The notes beneath the pieces were generated by a model. The model was given only the letters and a program-made list of their open reading frames with translations, was not told the origin of the DNA and did no database searches. The translations under genes were made by a program, and so were the position numbers. This document shows, one piece after another, positions 41,894 to 56,582 of a stretch of DNA of 59,995 nucleotides (positions are counted from its first letter, which is position 1; each line of letters begins with the position of its first letter). This DNA is from Chloroflexota bacterium (GTDB lineage Bacteria > Chloroflexota > Limnocylindria > Limnocylindrales > CSP1-4): positions 1-59,995 of the forward strand of contig JAJYLZ010000017.1 in the NCBI GenBank assembly GCA_021787395.1, in the 5' to 3' direction.

Positions 41894-42728
41894 GGGCTGC
41901 CACCCCGTGATGCCCGCGGCCCTCCTGGAGCGGCATCGGGACGGGCGGACCCGATGGCGTCTGGGCGACGATCACCTCGGGCACGGCCTCTCCGACCACC
42001 ACGAGCACCTCCGGGTCCATCCCGGCGTCCGTGATCAGCACATCGGCTTCATCGAGGCGCGCGATCGAGGCGATGCCCACGATGCCCCACTTGCTGTGGT
42101 CGGCGACCACCACGAGGCGCCGGCCGGCCTCGATCAATGCGCGATCGGTGTCGGCCTCCATGAGGTTGGGGCACGTGAACCCGGCCTTTGCGTCCATGCC
42201 GTGGACGCCCATGAACACGATGTCGAGGTGGACCGACCGCAGCTGGGCCACGGCGAACGGGCCGACCAGCGCCTCCGACGGGGTCCGGATCCCGCCGGTC
42301 AGGATGACCGTCTGGTCCGGCCGCCGGGCGCGGTTGAGCACCTCCGACACCTGGAGCGAGTTGGTGACCACGGTGATGCCGGGGACGCCGGCGATCATGC
42401 CCGCCAGCGCGTACGTCGTGGTGCCCGCCGAGAGCGCGAGCGCCATGCCGGGCTCGACCAGCCTGGCGGCCTCCGCCGCGATGGCGGCCTTCTCGTCCTG
42501 CTGCAGCGAGGCCTTGGTGACGAACGCCGGCTCGAAGCTGGCGAGGTGCGACGGCGCGGTGGCCCCGCCGTGGACCTTCTCCAGCAGCCCCTGCTCGTGC
42601 AGGACCTCCAGGTCGCGGCGAACGGTCATGTCCGAGACCTCGAGCTCGCGGACGAGGTCCGCGACCCGGACGGCTCCGACCCGGCGGACGCGGTCCAGTA
42701 TCAGCGCCTGGCGCTGGCGAGCGAGCAT
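41883..42728 (-). CDS. DeoR/GlpR-family transcriptional regulator
   Basis: 281 residues. Helix-turn-helix with RQALILDRVRRVGAVRVADLV and VSDMTVRRDLEVLHEQGLLEKVHGGA, the classical DeoR signature; the C-terminal sugar-phosphate sensor domain has LALSAGTTTYALAGMIAG, VVTNSL, ILTGG and VVADHSKWG. The ATG at 42728 with GGAG..GGAGGG upstream was preferred to a longer frame because the HTH begins at residue 4. It likely represses both its own operon (with galT) and the divergent transporter-galactosidase operon, responding to a phosphorylated galactose or tagatose derivative (inference). Confidence 0.92.
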   Translation of the reverse strand: MLARQRQALILDRVRRVGAVRVADLVRELEVSDMTVRRDLEVLHEQGLLEKVHGGATAPSHLASFEPAFVTKASLQQDEKAAIAAEAARLVEPGMALALSAGTTTYALAGMIAGVPGITVVTNSLQVSEVLNRARRPDQTVILTGGIRTPSEALVGPFAVAQLRSVHLDIVFMGVHGMDAKAGFTCPNLMEADTDRALIEAGRRLVVVADHSKWGIVGIASIARLDEADVLITDAGMDPEVLVVVGEAVPEVIVAQTPSGPPVPMPLQEGRGHHGVAARAH

Positions 42729-42798
42729 GCCCTCCGCTCCTGCTGCTGCCGGCCAGCTCTCGGTTCGTTCGGGGCGCGAACGGCTGGCGACGGGCCCA

Positions 42799-42897
42799 AT
42801 CATGACCCCGCAGGCGCGAGAAAGTCAACGAAGATCAACAGAATGTTGTTCGAACCGGTGCGAGTCCCTTGACAATCCAACACCCGGTCGCAACAAT
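42799..42897. promoter_or_regulatory. divergent promoters and operator of the galactoside locus
   Basis: Plus strand: TTGACA (42869-42874), 17 bp, AACAAT (42892-42897), for the ABC operon. Minus strand: TTGACT (42828-42823), 18 bp, CATGAT (42804-42799), for deoR-galT. Between them CAACA GAA TGTTG (42836-42848) is a perfect inverted repeat beside further TCAAC copies: the likely DeoR binding site. Confidence 0.65.
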
Positions 42898-42956
42898 CGC
42901 GCCTGTGGCCTGCCCTCGCAGGGACATGCGCGCGGGCGTCACAGAGGAGGACTCAC

Positions 42957-44348
42957 ATGGCTGATCTTGGCCAGCGCCCGGTCTCGCGCCGGACGCTCCT
43001 CAAGGGCGGCGCGGCCGTCGCTGCGCTGGGCGGCGCCTCGGCGTTCCTGGCCGCCTGCAGCGGCAGCACGGCGACCACCGCCCCGTCCGCGGCAGCCTCC
43101 GCGGCCCCGTCCGCGGCCGCCCCGTCTGCGGCAGCCTCCGCGGCAGCCTCCGCGGCCGCCCCGTCCGCGGCCGGGTCGATCACCTTCGGCTCGAACTACT
43201 CGGATCCCGTCCCGCAGAAGGCCTTCGCGGACACGATGGCCGCCTTCACCACGAAGACGGGCATCCAGTGCACGATCAACACCGTCGAGCACAACAAGTT
43301 CCAGGACACGATCAACGCGTACCTGCAGGCCACGCCTGACGACTGCTTCACGTGGTTCGCCGGCTACCGCATGCGGTTCTTCGCGGCCCAGGGCCTCGCG
43401 ACCGACATCAGCGACGTCTGGCAGACGATCGGCGCGAACTTCTCCGACGCGTTCAAGACGGCCTCGACGGGCGACGACGGCAAGCAGTACTTCGTGCCGC
43501 TCTACAACTACCCGTGGGTGGTCATCTACCGGAAGTCGTTCTGGCAGGAGAAGGGCTACCAAGTCCCCAAGACCATCAGCGACTTCACCACGCTGGGCGA
43601 CCAGATGAAGAAGGACGGGCTCATCCCGCTGGCCTTCGCCGACAAGGACGGCTGGCCGGCCATGGGCACCTTCGACATCCTGAACATGCGCCTCAACGGC
43701 TACGACTTCCACATCGGCCTGATGGCCGGCAAGGAGAAGTGGACCGACCCCAAGGTCGTCGCGGTGTTCCAGGAGTGGGCGAAGCTGCTGCCCTACTTCG
43801 ACCCGCAGCCGCTCGGCCTGACCTGGCAGGAGGCCGCCCAGAAGCTGATCAACAAGCAGGCCGGGATGTACTTCCTGGGGACCTTCGCGGGCCAGCAGGC
43901 CAGCGACCAGGCCACCCACGACGACCTCGACTTCTTCCCCTGGCCGCTCCACGGCACCCAGTACGACAGCGAGATGGCGATCGACGCCCCGATCGACGGG
44001 TTCATGGTCTCCGCGAAGGCCAAGAACGTCGACGGCGCCAAGGCCGCCATGGAGTTCCTGGGCTCGCCGGACGCGCCGAACATCTACCTCAAGTCGGACC
44101 CCAACGACGTGGCCGCCAACAAGAACGCCGACACGAGCGGCTACAACGCGTTCCAGAAGTCGAGCGCCACGATCATCGCCGGGGCGAACAAGATCGCGCA
44201 GTTCCTGGACCGCGACACGCGCCCGGACTTCGCGGGCGCCAACGGGATGCAGCAGTTCCTGCAGAGCTTCCTCAAGAACCCGACGCAGGACCTGAACAAG
44301 TTCCTCAGCGGCATCCAGGGCTTCTACGACAGCCTGCCGCCGCAGTGA
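42957..44348 (+). CDS. sugar ABC transporter substrate-binding lipoprotein
   Basis: 463 residues. A twin-arginine-like start (SRRTLLKGG) runs into a hydrophobic stretch and lipobox FLAAC with lipidated Cys34, then an Ala/Ser/Pro-only linker of about 35 residues and a family 1 (MalE-like) solute-binding domain (SITFGSNYSDPVPQKAFADTMAAF, NKFQDTINAYLQATPDD, AGMYFLGTFAGQQ). RBS GAGGAGG 6 nt before the ATG. It is the first gene of a five-gene operon with two permeases and two galactosidases, so it most likely binds an alpha- or beta-galactoside; sequence alone does not give the ligand. Confidence 0.9.
   Translation: MADLGQRPVSRRTLLKGGAAVAALGGASAFLAACSGSTATTAPSAAASAAPSAAAPSAAASAAASAAAPSAAGSITFGSNYSDPVPQKAFADTMAAFTTKTGIQCTINTVEHNKFQDTINAYLQATPDDCFTWFAGYRMRFFAAQGLATDISDVWQTIGANFSDAFKTASTGDDGKQYFVPLYNYPWVVIYRKSFWQEKGYQVPKTISDFTTLGDQMKKDGLIPLAFADKDGWPAMGTFDILNMRLNGYDFHIGLMAGKEKWTDPKVVAVFQEWAKLLPYFDPQPLGLTWQEAAQKLINKQAGMYFLGTFAGQQASDQATHDDLDFFPWPLHGTQYDSEMAIDAPIDGFMVSAKAKNVDGAKAAMEFLGSPDAPNIYLKSDPNDVAANKNADTSGYNAFQKSSATIIAGANKIAQFLDRDTRPDFAGANGMQQFLQSFLKNPTQDLNKFLSGIQGFYDSLPPQ
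43082..43177. repeat. Ala-Ser-Pro linker repeat in the binding protein
   Basis: Imperfect tandem copies of CCGTCCGCGGC- and AGCCTCCGCGGC-like units encode the linker between lipid anchor and binding domain; likely length-variable between strains. Confidence 0.6.
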
Positions 44349-44387
44349 CCCTGAGCGCGGACCGCTGATCCGAATGCAGGAACGGCC

Positions 44388-45376
44388 GTGAGCTCCTCCT
44401 CCGTTCCGTACGCCCCGCCGGCAGCCGCCGGCGGGGCGTCGCCTTCCACCGGCCGGAAGCGCCGCAAGCGCTTCAGCCTCCTCACGCGGCGGGACAAGCT
44501 GACCCTCGGGCTGATGGTCGGCATCCCGGCGTTCATCCACATCTTCCTGATCTGGATGCCCACGCTCGGCTCGATCGTCCTGTCGTTCACGAGCTGGAAC
44601 GGCATCGGCGGCCTCGACAAGATCAAGTTCATCGGGTTCAAGAACTACGAGAACCTGTTCTCCAACTACCCGCCGTTCTGGCCGGCGTTCGAGAACAACC
44701 TGATCTGGCTGGGCGCGTTCCTGCTGATCGCGACCCCGCTGGGCATGCTGATGGCGGTGATCCTGGACCAGAACCTCAAGGGGACGCGGATCTACCAGAG
44801 CGTCCTGTACATGCCGGTCGTGCTGTCGCTGGCCATCGTCGGCTTCATCGCCCAGCTGATGTACTCGCCCAACATGGGCTTCATCAACAACTTCCTGGTC
44901 GCGGTGACGGGCGACCCGAGGTGGACCGCCTCCGGGACCGCCATCGACTGGCTGGGCACGCCCGGGCTCAACTTCGCGATGGTGCTCATCGCGGCCGGCT
45001 GGCGCCACGTCGGCTACATCATGGTGCTCTACCTGGCCGGCCTCAAGAGCGTCGACAACACGCTCCGCGAGGCGGCGGCGATCGACGGCGCCAACGCGCG
45101 CCAGACCTTCTTCCGGGTGGTGTTTCCGGTCCTCGCGCCGATCAACGTGGTCGTCCTGGTCGTGACGATCATCGAGTCCCTGCGCGCCTTCGACATCGTC
45201 TACATCATCAACAAGGGCCTCAACGGCCTGGGCCTGCTGTCGGTGCTGATCACCAACAACATCCTCGGCGAGGCGAGCCTGATCGGCTTCGGCTCGGCGA
45301 TGGCCGTGATCCTGCTCCTGATCTCGATCGGCCCGATCATCTTCTACCTGTACCGGACGATGGGGAAGGAGGCTGA

Positions 45377-45380
<4 letters not shown>
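44388..45380 (+). CDS. sugar ABC transporter permease (MalF type)
   Basis: 330 residues. A basic cytoplasmic start of 40 residues, then six predicted membrane helices (from LTLGLMVGIPAFIHIFLIW onward) and the EAA loop REAAAIDGANARQTFFRVVFPVL that docks on the ATPase. FTSWNGIGGLDKIKFIGFKNYENLF after helix 1 is typical of carbohydrate uptake family 1 permeases. GTG start with AGGAA upstream. It overlaps the next permease gene by ATGA. Confidence 0.93.
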
Positions 45381-51625
<6,245 letters not shown>

Positions 51626-52178
51626 GCGGCCGGATCGATCCGCGGGCGGACGCCTAGCTCGAGCGGCCCCCCGCCTGCCAGCAGGACGCGTCCCGGAGCG
51701 TCCGCGACCTCGCACACGGGGCCGACCCCGCCATCGAGGAGGCCATCAAGCGCACGGACCGGCCTCGGCCGGACTTCCGGCCCACCCGGTTTCCACCTCA
51801 TCCGAACAGGACTCCGGCGCCGACGGTCCAGGCGGGGGTCCTCGCGCCCGTCCTTTTCCACGTCATCCGAACAGGAACCCGGCGGCAGCGTCCGTTCCAT
51901 CCTCGGACGGCGGTCTGCCCGCCCGACCGTCCGCAACCGAGCAGCGGGACGATGGCGCGGGTCACGCGCCCGATGCCAGGCGCTGCCGCTCGCGCGATCG
52001 GCGGCGGCAGATCCCCGTGGCGGGCGCCGGATGTTCGGATGATCCGGAATCCGCGGGGCCGGCGCGGCGTCGCGTCGAGCCGGCTGGAGGGCCCGACCCG
52101 CCGGGGAGCCGATCGGCACTCGCCCGCGCCGGCAGCCCGGCTATCGTCCGGTCACGGGCATCGAGGGGAGGTTCGGCG
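51626..52178. other. intergenic region with repeated TCATCCGAAC motif
   Basis: 553 bp without a supportable gene between the alpha-galactosidase and a small secreted-protein gene. It contains three copies of a short motif, listed separately, and a TATCGT box (52142-52147) with a GGGGAGG ribosome site before the next gene. Confidence 0.5.
51791..52049. repeat. three copies of a TCATCCGAAC motif
   Basis: TTCCACCTCATCCGAACAGGA at 51791 onward and a copy differing at one base 65 bp later (51856-51876) are direct repeats; 52033-52049 is an inverted partial copy (TTCC...TCATCCGAAC on the minus strand). Spacing of the first two is close to six helical turns. Confidence 0.6.
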
Positions 52179-52766
52179 ATGGCGGCACGGGGCTGGCGCA
52201 ACGCACCCTGCCTGCTGGCCATGATCGGCACCCTGCTCGCAGCGACGTTCGCGACGGCGCCCGCCGTGCGCGCCGAGTGCGACGGCGGGTTCCTGTTCGG
52301 CGAGACGGTGCCGCACGCCCGCGCCGCCATCGTGGGTCGGATCACGGGCCTCGCCGCCGGGCGATACGGCCTGCTCGACGTCACGTCGGTACGTGTCGAG
52401 CGGGCGTATGGCGTCGACCCGGGAGCCGTGTACCGCGTCCGCGCCACCACCGGCTGGTGCGCGGACTACCCGAAGATCGGACTGCGGGTCGTCCTCCTGC
52501 TCGACGTTGACCTGCCGGGGACCCGGCTCGACGGCGACTACTTCTACGTGGTCGGGCAGTCGGTCACGTCGGCCGAGGCTGCCGGGATCGGGGCAACGCT
52601 GCCCGACACCGCCACGAACGCGGTCGCGCCGAGCGGCCCGATCACCCTGCTGTCACCCTGTCCGGTCGCCGCGGCCGGCGGGCTGGGCTTCCTGCTCGCC
52701 TGGCGTCGCCTCAGCCGAGCCGGCGCGCGCCCGCGGACGCCTCGACCTCGAACACGCGCGGCGTGA
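52179..52766 (+). CDS. exported or membrane-anchored protein of unknown function
   Basis: 195 residues. Signal peptide APCLLAMIGTLLAATFATAPAV with cleavage near VRAE, an extracellular domain with strands such as AAIVGRITGLAAGRYGLLDV and YRVRATTGWCADYPKIGLRVVLLLDV and cysteines in ECDGG and GWCADY, then a C-terminal hydrophobic stretch (PVAAAGGLGFLLAW) and a basic tail (RRLSRAGARPRTPRPRTRAA), which is the layout of a C-terminally anchored surface protein. Family not recognised. Its last 56 bases overlap the end of galK on the other strand. Confidence 0.65.
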   Translation: MAARGWRNAPCLLAMIGTLLAATFATAPAVRAECDGGFLFGETVPHARAAIVGRITGLAAGRYGLLDVTSVRVERAYGVDPGAVYRVRATTGWCADYPKIGLRVVLLLDVDLPGTRLDGDYFYVVGQSVTSAEAAGIGATLPDTATNAVAPSGPITLLSPCPVAAAGGLGFLLAWRRLSRAGARPRTPRPRTRAA

Positions 52767-53922
52767 GGCCGGTCCGCGTCGGGTAGTCGCGCAGGACGCG
52801 CTCGCGGAGCGCGGGGACCGCGTCCCGCCGCACTAGGTTGATCGTGCAGCCGCCGAAGCCGGCGCCCGTGAGCCGCGCCCCGATGACGCCCGGGGTGGCG
52901 CGGGCGATCTCGACCAGCGCGTCCAGCTCCGGGGACGAGACGTCGTACAGGTCCCGGAGGGAGGCGTGGCTCGCGTAGAACAGGCGCCCGACCTCGGCGA
53001 GGTCGCCGGCCTCGAATGCGGCGATCGCGTCCATGACGCGCCGGTCCTCGTCCACGACGTGCTGGGCGCGCCGGGCGGCGATCGGGTCCAGGCGGGAGCG
53101 GACCGCGTCGAGCATCCCGGGCGTCACGTCTCGGAGCGCGGTGACCCCGGGCTCCAGCGCAGCGATCGCGGCCACGGCGGCGTCGCACTGGGCACGGCGC
53201 TCGTTGTACGCCGACGCCTCGAGCCGGCGCGGCGAGCCCGAGTGGCAGGCCACCAGCGCGAGGTCGTCCCCCGCCAGGTGGATGGCGCGGTGCTCCAGGC
53301 TCCGGCAGTCGAGCAGCAGCGCCCTGCCGGGCTCGCCGAAGATGGACGCGAACTGGTCCATGATTCCGTTGTTGAGCCCGATGTAGCCGTTCTCCGACCG
53401 CTGCACCAGGTGGACGAGGTCCATGGGGTCCGCCGCCGGCCGGTCCCCGCCCGACAGCGCCCACGCCGAGACCACCTCGAGCGCGGCCGACGAGGAGAGC
53501 CCGGCGCCCTGCGGCAGGTCCGACGCGAGCAGGCCGCGGAAGCCCGACACCGGGAGCCCGGCCCCGGCGAGCGCCCAGCCCATGCCCGCCACGTAGTCGA
53601 TCCACGCGTTCTGGCGGTCGCCCGGCGCGGCGGCCGTGAACTCGCGCGTCTCGCCCGTCTCGGCGAGCGTGAGGCGCGCGACCCCGTCGTCGGTGGGCAC
53701 CAGCGCGATCGCAATCCCGCGCTCGATCGCCACCGGCAGCACGAAGCCCTCGTTGTAGTCGGTGTGCTCGCCGATCAAGTTGACGCGCCCGGGCGCGAAC
53801 ACGACGCGGATGTCGCCCGGCCTCGAGGCGGCCTCGGGGTGCGCCTCCCGCAGGCGCGCGGCGAGCGCGTCCGGGTCGCGGGCGAGGGCAGCGGCGTGGG
53901 GGTCGGGCTGGATGTCGGGCAT
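52711..53922 (-). CDS. galK: galactokinase
   Basis: 403 residues. Phosphorylates galactose to galactose-1-phosphate, the substrate of GalT. VVFAPGRVNLIGEHTDYNEGFVLP is the galactokinase signature, LPQGAGLSSSAALEVVSAWA the GHMP ATP loop, and RLTGAGFGGCTINLV the third GHMP motif. A leaderless promoter overlaps the end of the upstream tetR gene. It is separated from galT by 11 kb, on the same strand, and completes the phosphorylation steps for the galactose freed by the two galactosidases. Confidence 0.95.
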   Translation of the reverse strand: MPDIQPDPHAAALARDPDALAARLREAHPEAASRPGDIRVVFAPGRVNLIGEHTDYNEGFVLPVAIERGIAIALVPTDDGVARLTLAETGETREFTAAAPGDRQNAWIDYVAGMGWALAGAGLPVSGFRGLLASDLPQGAGLSSSAALEVVSAWALSGGDRPAADPMDLVHLVQRSENGYIGLNNGIMDQFASIFGEPGRALLLDCRSLEHRAIHLAGDDLALVACHSGSPRRLEASAYNERRAQCDAAVAAIAALEPGVTALRDVTPGMLDAVRSRLDPIAARRAQHVVDEDRRVMDAIAAFEAGDLAEVGRLFYASHASLRDLYDVSSPELDALVEIARATPGVIGARLTGAGFGGCTINLVRRDAVPALRERVLRDYPTRTGLTPRVFEVEASAGARRLG

Positions 53923-53929
53923 GGGGCCA

Positions 53930-53935
53930 AGCCTA
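53930..53935 (-). promoter_or_regulatory. leaderless -10 box of galK
   Basis: Minus-strand TAGGCT, then TGGCCCC, then the ATG at 53922; spacing 7 nt. Its TAG doubles as the tetR stop codon. Confidence 0.5.
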
Positions 53936-54571
53936 CCCTTCGCCCAGATCGCCCGTGAGGTAGCGCGTGATCGAGGGCCCGACGAGCGCCGCGAGCCGGT
54001 CCGCCGACAGGGAGGCGAGCGGCTCCACCCGGATGACGTACCGGGCGAGCACGAGCCCGATCAGCTGGGTGCCCGCCAGCGTCGCCCGGAGCGGACCGTC
54101 GGGGACCTGCAGGGCGCCGCCCACCACCGCCAGGGGGCCGTCGATCAGGAACGACCGGAGCATCCCCGCGGCGGCGTCGTCGGTCGCGGCGGAGCGGACG
54201 ATGCCCATGATCACGCCGAGCACCTCCGGCCGGTCCCAGATGCCGACCAGGTGGCGGACCAGCCGCTCCCCGATCTCGCCCCGCGGCCCGGGCTCCACGG
54301 TCGGGAAGATCTGCGCCACGTCGACCGGGAACTGCATCGCGGTCATGAACAGGCGCTGCTTGGTCCCGAAGTAGTGGTGGACGAGCGCCGGGTCGACGCC
54401 CGCGCGCGCGGCGATCGTCCGCACCGTGGCCCCGTCGAAGCCGTGCTCGGCGAACGCCGCGCGGGCGGCCTCGACGATGCGGTCGCGGGTCGCCGGGCCG
54501 CGGGCGGCCGCTGCGCGGGGACGCCCCGGCCGACGCCCGGCACGTCCCCGGGAGGCCCCGCCGACGCTCAC
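53933..54571 (-). CDS. TetR-family transcriptional regulator
   Basis: 212 residues. A basic Gly/Arg start, then the TetR DNA-binding domain RDRIVEAARAAFAEHGFDGATVRTIAARAGVDPALVHHYFGTKQRLF (about residues 27-72) and an all-helical ligand domain resembling the TetR_C group with GxxRxxLAGTQLIGLVLARYVI. GTG 54571 overlaps the ABC permease stop (GTGA). As the last gene of the ABC ATPase-permease-tetR operon it probably represses the operon through the inverted repeat at its promoter. Confidence 0.92.
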   Translation of the reverse strand: MSVGGASRGRAGRRPGRPRAAAARGPATRDRIVEAARAAFAEHGFDGATVRTIAARAGVDPALVHHYFGTKQRLFMTAMQFPVDVAQIFPTVEPGPRGEIGERLVRHLVGIWDRPEVLGVIMGIVRSAATDDAAAGMLRSFLIDGPLAVVGGALQVPDGPLRATLAGTQLIGLVLARYVIRVEPLASLSADRLAALVGPSITRYLTGDLGEG

Positions 54572-55710
54572 ACCACGTCCCGGCGGATGGTCCACGAGGC
54601 GACGACCGCGAACAGCACGGCCACCACGGCGAGCACGGCGATGTCGGCCTGCAGCGCGCCCACCGACAGGTCGGCGCCGCGGATGAACACCTGCCGCAGG
54701 GCGTCGACCGCGTAGCCGAGCGGCATGATGGCTACCAGCGGCTGGAGGACCGACGGCAGGCTGCTGACCGAGAACAGGACGCCCGACAGCAGGAACTGCG
54801 GCACCAGGACCACCGGGATGAACTGGATGACCTGGAGCTCGGTGCGGGCGAAGGTCGACAGGAAGATGCCCAGGCTGACCGCGCCCAGGGCCAGCAGCAG
54901 CACCACCAGGAACGCGATCAGCGGGCTGCCGGCGACGGCGATCCCGAGGCCCAGCGAGAACTCCGGCAGCGGCCCGACCGCCGGGACGTGGACGGTGCCG
55001 AGCGCCCAGGCCAGCAGCACGGCGACCTGGATCGTGGCGAACACGCCGAACCCGAGGGTGTAGCCGGCGACCACCTCGCCCCGGCTGACCGGCGTGGCCA
55101 TCAGCCGCTCCAGCGTGCCGCCGGTGCGCTCGCGCAGGAACGACACCCCGGTCAGGAGGTACACGAAGAAGTACAGGAAGAAGGCGACGATCGCGGGCGC
55201 GAACGGGGCCATCGGATCGTCGCTGGGCGTGCCGTAGATGGTCTCGTGGGTCACCGACGGCAGGACGGCGCCGAGCGACGACGCGACGGCGTCCGTGAGC
55301 ACCCCGCGCACGGCGCCGATCTGCGAGGCGTCGCCGGACGGGTCGAGGCCCTCGGTGATCACGGTCACGCTCGCCGACGGCGAGGCCATCGTCGCGGGGA
55401 GCACGATCGCGACCGTCGCGCCGCCGTCGCGGACCATCGCCCGGGCGGCGCCGGCGTCGGCGACCTGCGTCACCGTCATGCCCGCGTAGGACAGCGCGCT
55501 CGCGAGCCGGTCGCCGATGACGGCCGCCGGGCCGCTCGCCGCGTTGGCGACCGCGACGTGGACGGCCGGCGTGGAGCCCTCGCGCAGGATGAACGTGAGC
55601 AGCCCCGTGACCAGGATCGGGGCGATGAACAGCAGGGCCAGCGACGGCCGGTCGCGGCGGATCTCGGCCACGACGCGCCGGATGATGGCCCGCAGGCGCC
55701 GGGGGTTCAC
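54568..55710 (-). CDS. ABC-2 type export permease
   Basis: 380 residues. One N-terminal helix (LALLFIAPILVTGLLTFIL), a large extracellular domain of about 140 residues, then five C-terminal helices with ERTGGTLERLMATPVSRGEVVAGY and the LPLGYAVDALRQVF end motif, as in YhgE/YbhS-like drug or lipid exporters. GTG start overlaps the ATPase stop (GTGA). Cargo unknown. Confidence 0.92.
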   Translation of the reverse strand: MNPRRLRAIIRRVVAEIRRDRPSLALLFIAPILVTGLLTFILREGSTPAVHVAVANAASGPAAVIGDRLASALSYAGMTVTQVADAGAARAMVRDGGATVAIVLPATMASPSASVTVITEGLDPSGDASQIGAVRGVLTDAVASSLGAVLPSVTHETIYGTPSDDPMAPFAPAIVAFFLYFFVYLLTGVSFLRERTGGTLERLMATPVSRGEVVAGYTLGFGVFATIQVAVLLAWALGTVHVPAVGPLPEFSLGLGIAVAGSPLIAFLVVLLLALGAVSLGIFLSTFARTELQVIQFIPVVLVPQFLLSGVLFSVSSLPSVLQPLVAIMPLGYAVDALRQVFIRGADLSVGALQADIAVLAVVAVLFAVVASWTIRRDVV

Positions 55711-56468
55711 GCCGCCACCTCCCGCTCGCCGGCGAAGTGGAGGAACGCCGTCTCGAGGTCCGGCGTCCCGGCCTCGGCCCGAAGCCCGTCGCCCGATCCC
55801 CGGGCGATGACCCTGCCGGCCCGGATGAACAGCAGCTCGTCGCAGCGGTCGGCCTCGTCCATCACGTGGCTCGACACCACGATCGTGGCGCCCGCGTCGA
55901 CCAGCGAGCGGAAGTGGCCCCAGAACTGGACCCGGAGCAGCGGGTCCACGCCGACCGTGGGCTCGTCGAGGAACAGCACGGGCGGTCGGTGCACGAGCGC
56001 GCAGGCGAGCGACAGCCGTCGCCGCTGGCCGCCCGACAGGGTGCCCGCGAGCGCGGTCCGCCGGTCGGCGAGCTCCACCAGCGCGAGCGCGGCCTGCACG
56101 GCGCCGCGATCGGCCACGCCGTAGGCGGCCGCGAAGAACTCCGCGTTCTCGCCCACGGTGAGCGCCGGGTACACGCCGTCGCCCTGGGTCATGTACCCGA
56201 TCCGGGCGAGGTTGGCGCGGTCGGGCATCCGCACGCCGAGCACCTCGGCGTGGCCGCCGGTCGCGCGCGTCATCCCGGTCAGCAGCCGGATCAGGGTCGT
56301 CTTGCCCGAGCCGTTCGGGCCGAGCAGGCCGTAGATGCGGCCGGGCGCCAGGTCGAACGTGATCCCGTCGACCGCCGCCAGCTCGCCGAAGTGCTTGACG
56401 AGGCCCGCCGCCCTGATCGCGACGTCGCCCGGGGCGGGTTCGGGCGGCCGCGGCGAGGAATTCATCAT
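55707..56468 (-). CDS. ABC transporter ATP-binding protein (drug-export type)
   Basis: 253 residues. Walker A GLLGPNGSGKTTLIRLL, Q loop YMTQGDGVYPALTV, signature LSGGQRRRLSLACAL, Walker B VLFLDEPTVGVDPLLR and the H-loop VVSSHVMDEADRCDEL. This is the CcmA/DrrA-like subfamily that works with ABC-2 permeases. It is the first gene of a three-gene operon with the permease and a TetR regulator. ATG 56468 lies 7 nt after a TAGAAT box, so the mRNA is probably leaderless; a second ATG follows directly. Confidence 0.95.
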   Translation of the reverse strand: MMNSSPRPPEPAPGDVAIRAAGLVKHFGELAAVDGITFDLAPGRIYGLLGPNGSGKTTLIRLLTGMTRATGGHAEVLGVRMPDRANLARIGYMTQGDGVYPALTVGENAEFFAAAYGVADRGAVQAALALVELADRRTALAGTLSGGQRRRLSLACALVHRPPVLFLDEPTVGVDPLLRVQFWGHFRSLVDAGATIVVSSHVMDEADRCDELLFIRAGRVIARGSGDGLRAEAGTPDLETAFLHFAGEREVAA

Positions 56469-56481
56469 GCGTTGAATTCTA
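56458..56481. promoter_or_regulatory. TetR operator over the -10 box and start of the ABC operon
   Basis: GAATTCA (56458-56464) and TGAATTC (56473-56479) form a perfect inverted repeat with an 8-bp spacer. The minus-strand -10 TAGAAT (56481-56476) and the ATG (56468-56466) both lie within it. This is the best-placed site for autorepression by the TetR protein encoded at the end of the operon. Confidence 0.65.
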
Positions 56482-56582
56482 GCGCCGGGGGCAAGGGCCT
56501 CGGGCGGCGGGCTGCGCTTCGTAGGGCGGCGCTTCGTCGCGGGCCGTGTCCCGTGGCGCGCGAGGCGCGTCCCGCGCCGGCC

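Noticed and set aside
43082..43177. CRISPR-like repeat cluster in the binding-protein gene
   Set aside because: The repeats are contiguous, in frame, and encode an Ala-Ser-Pro linker; there are no spacers.
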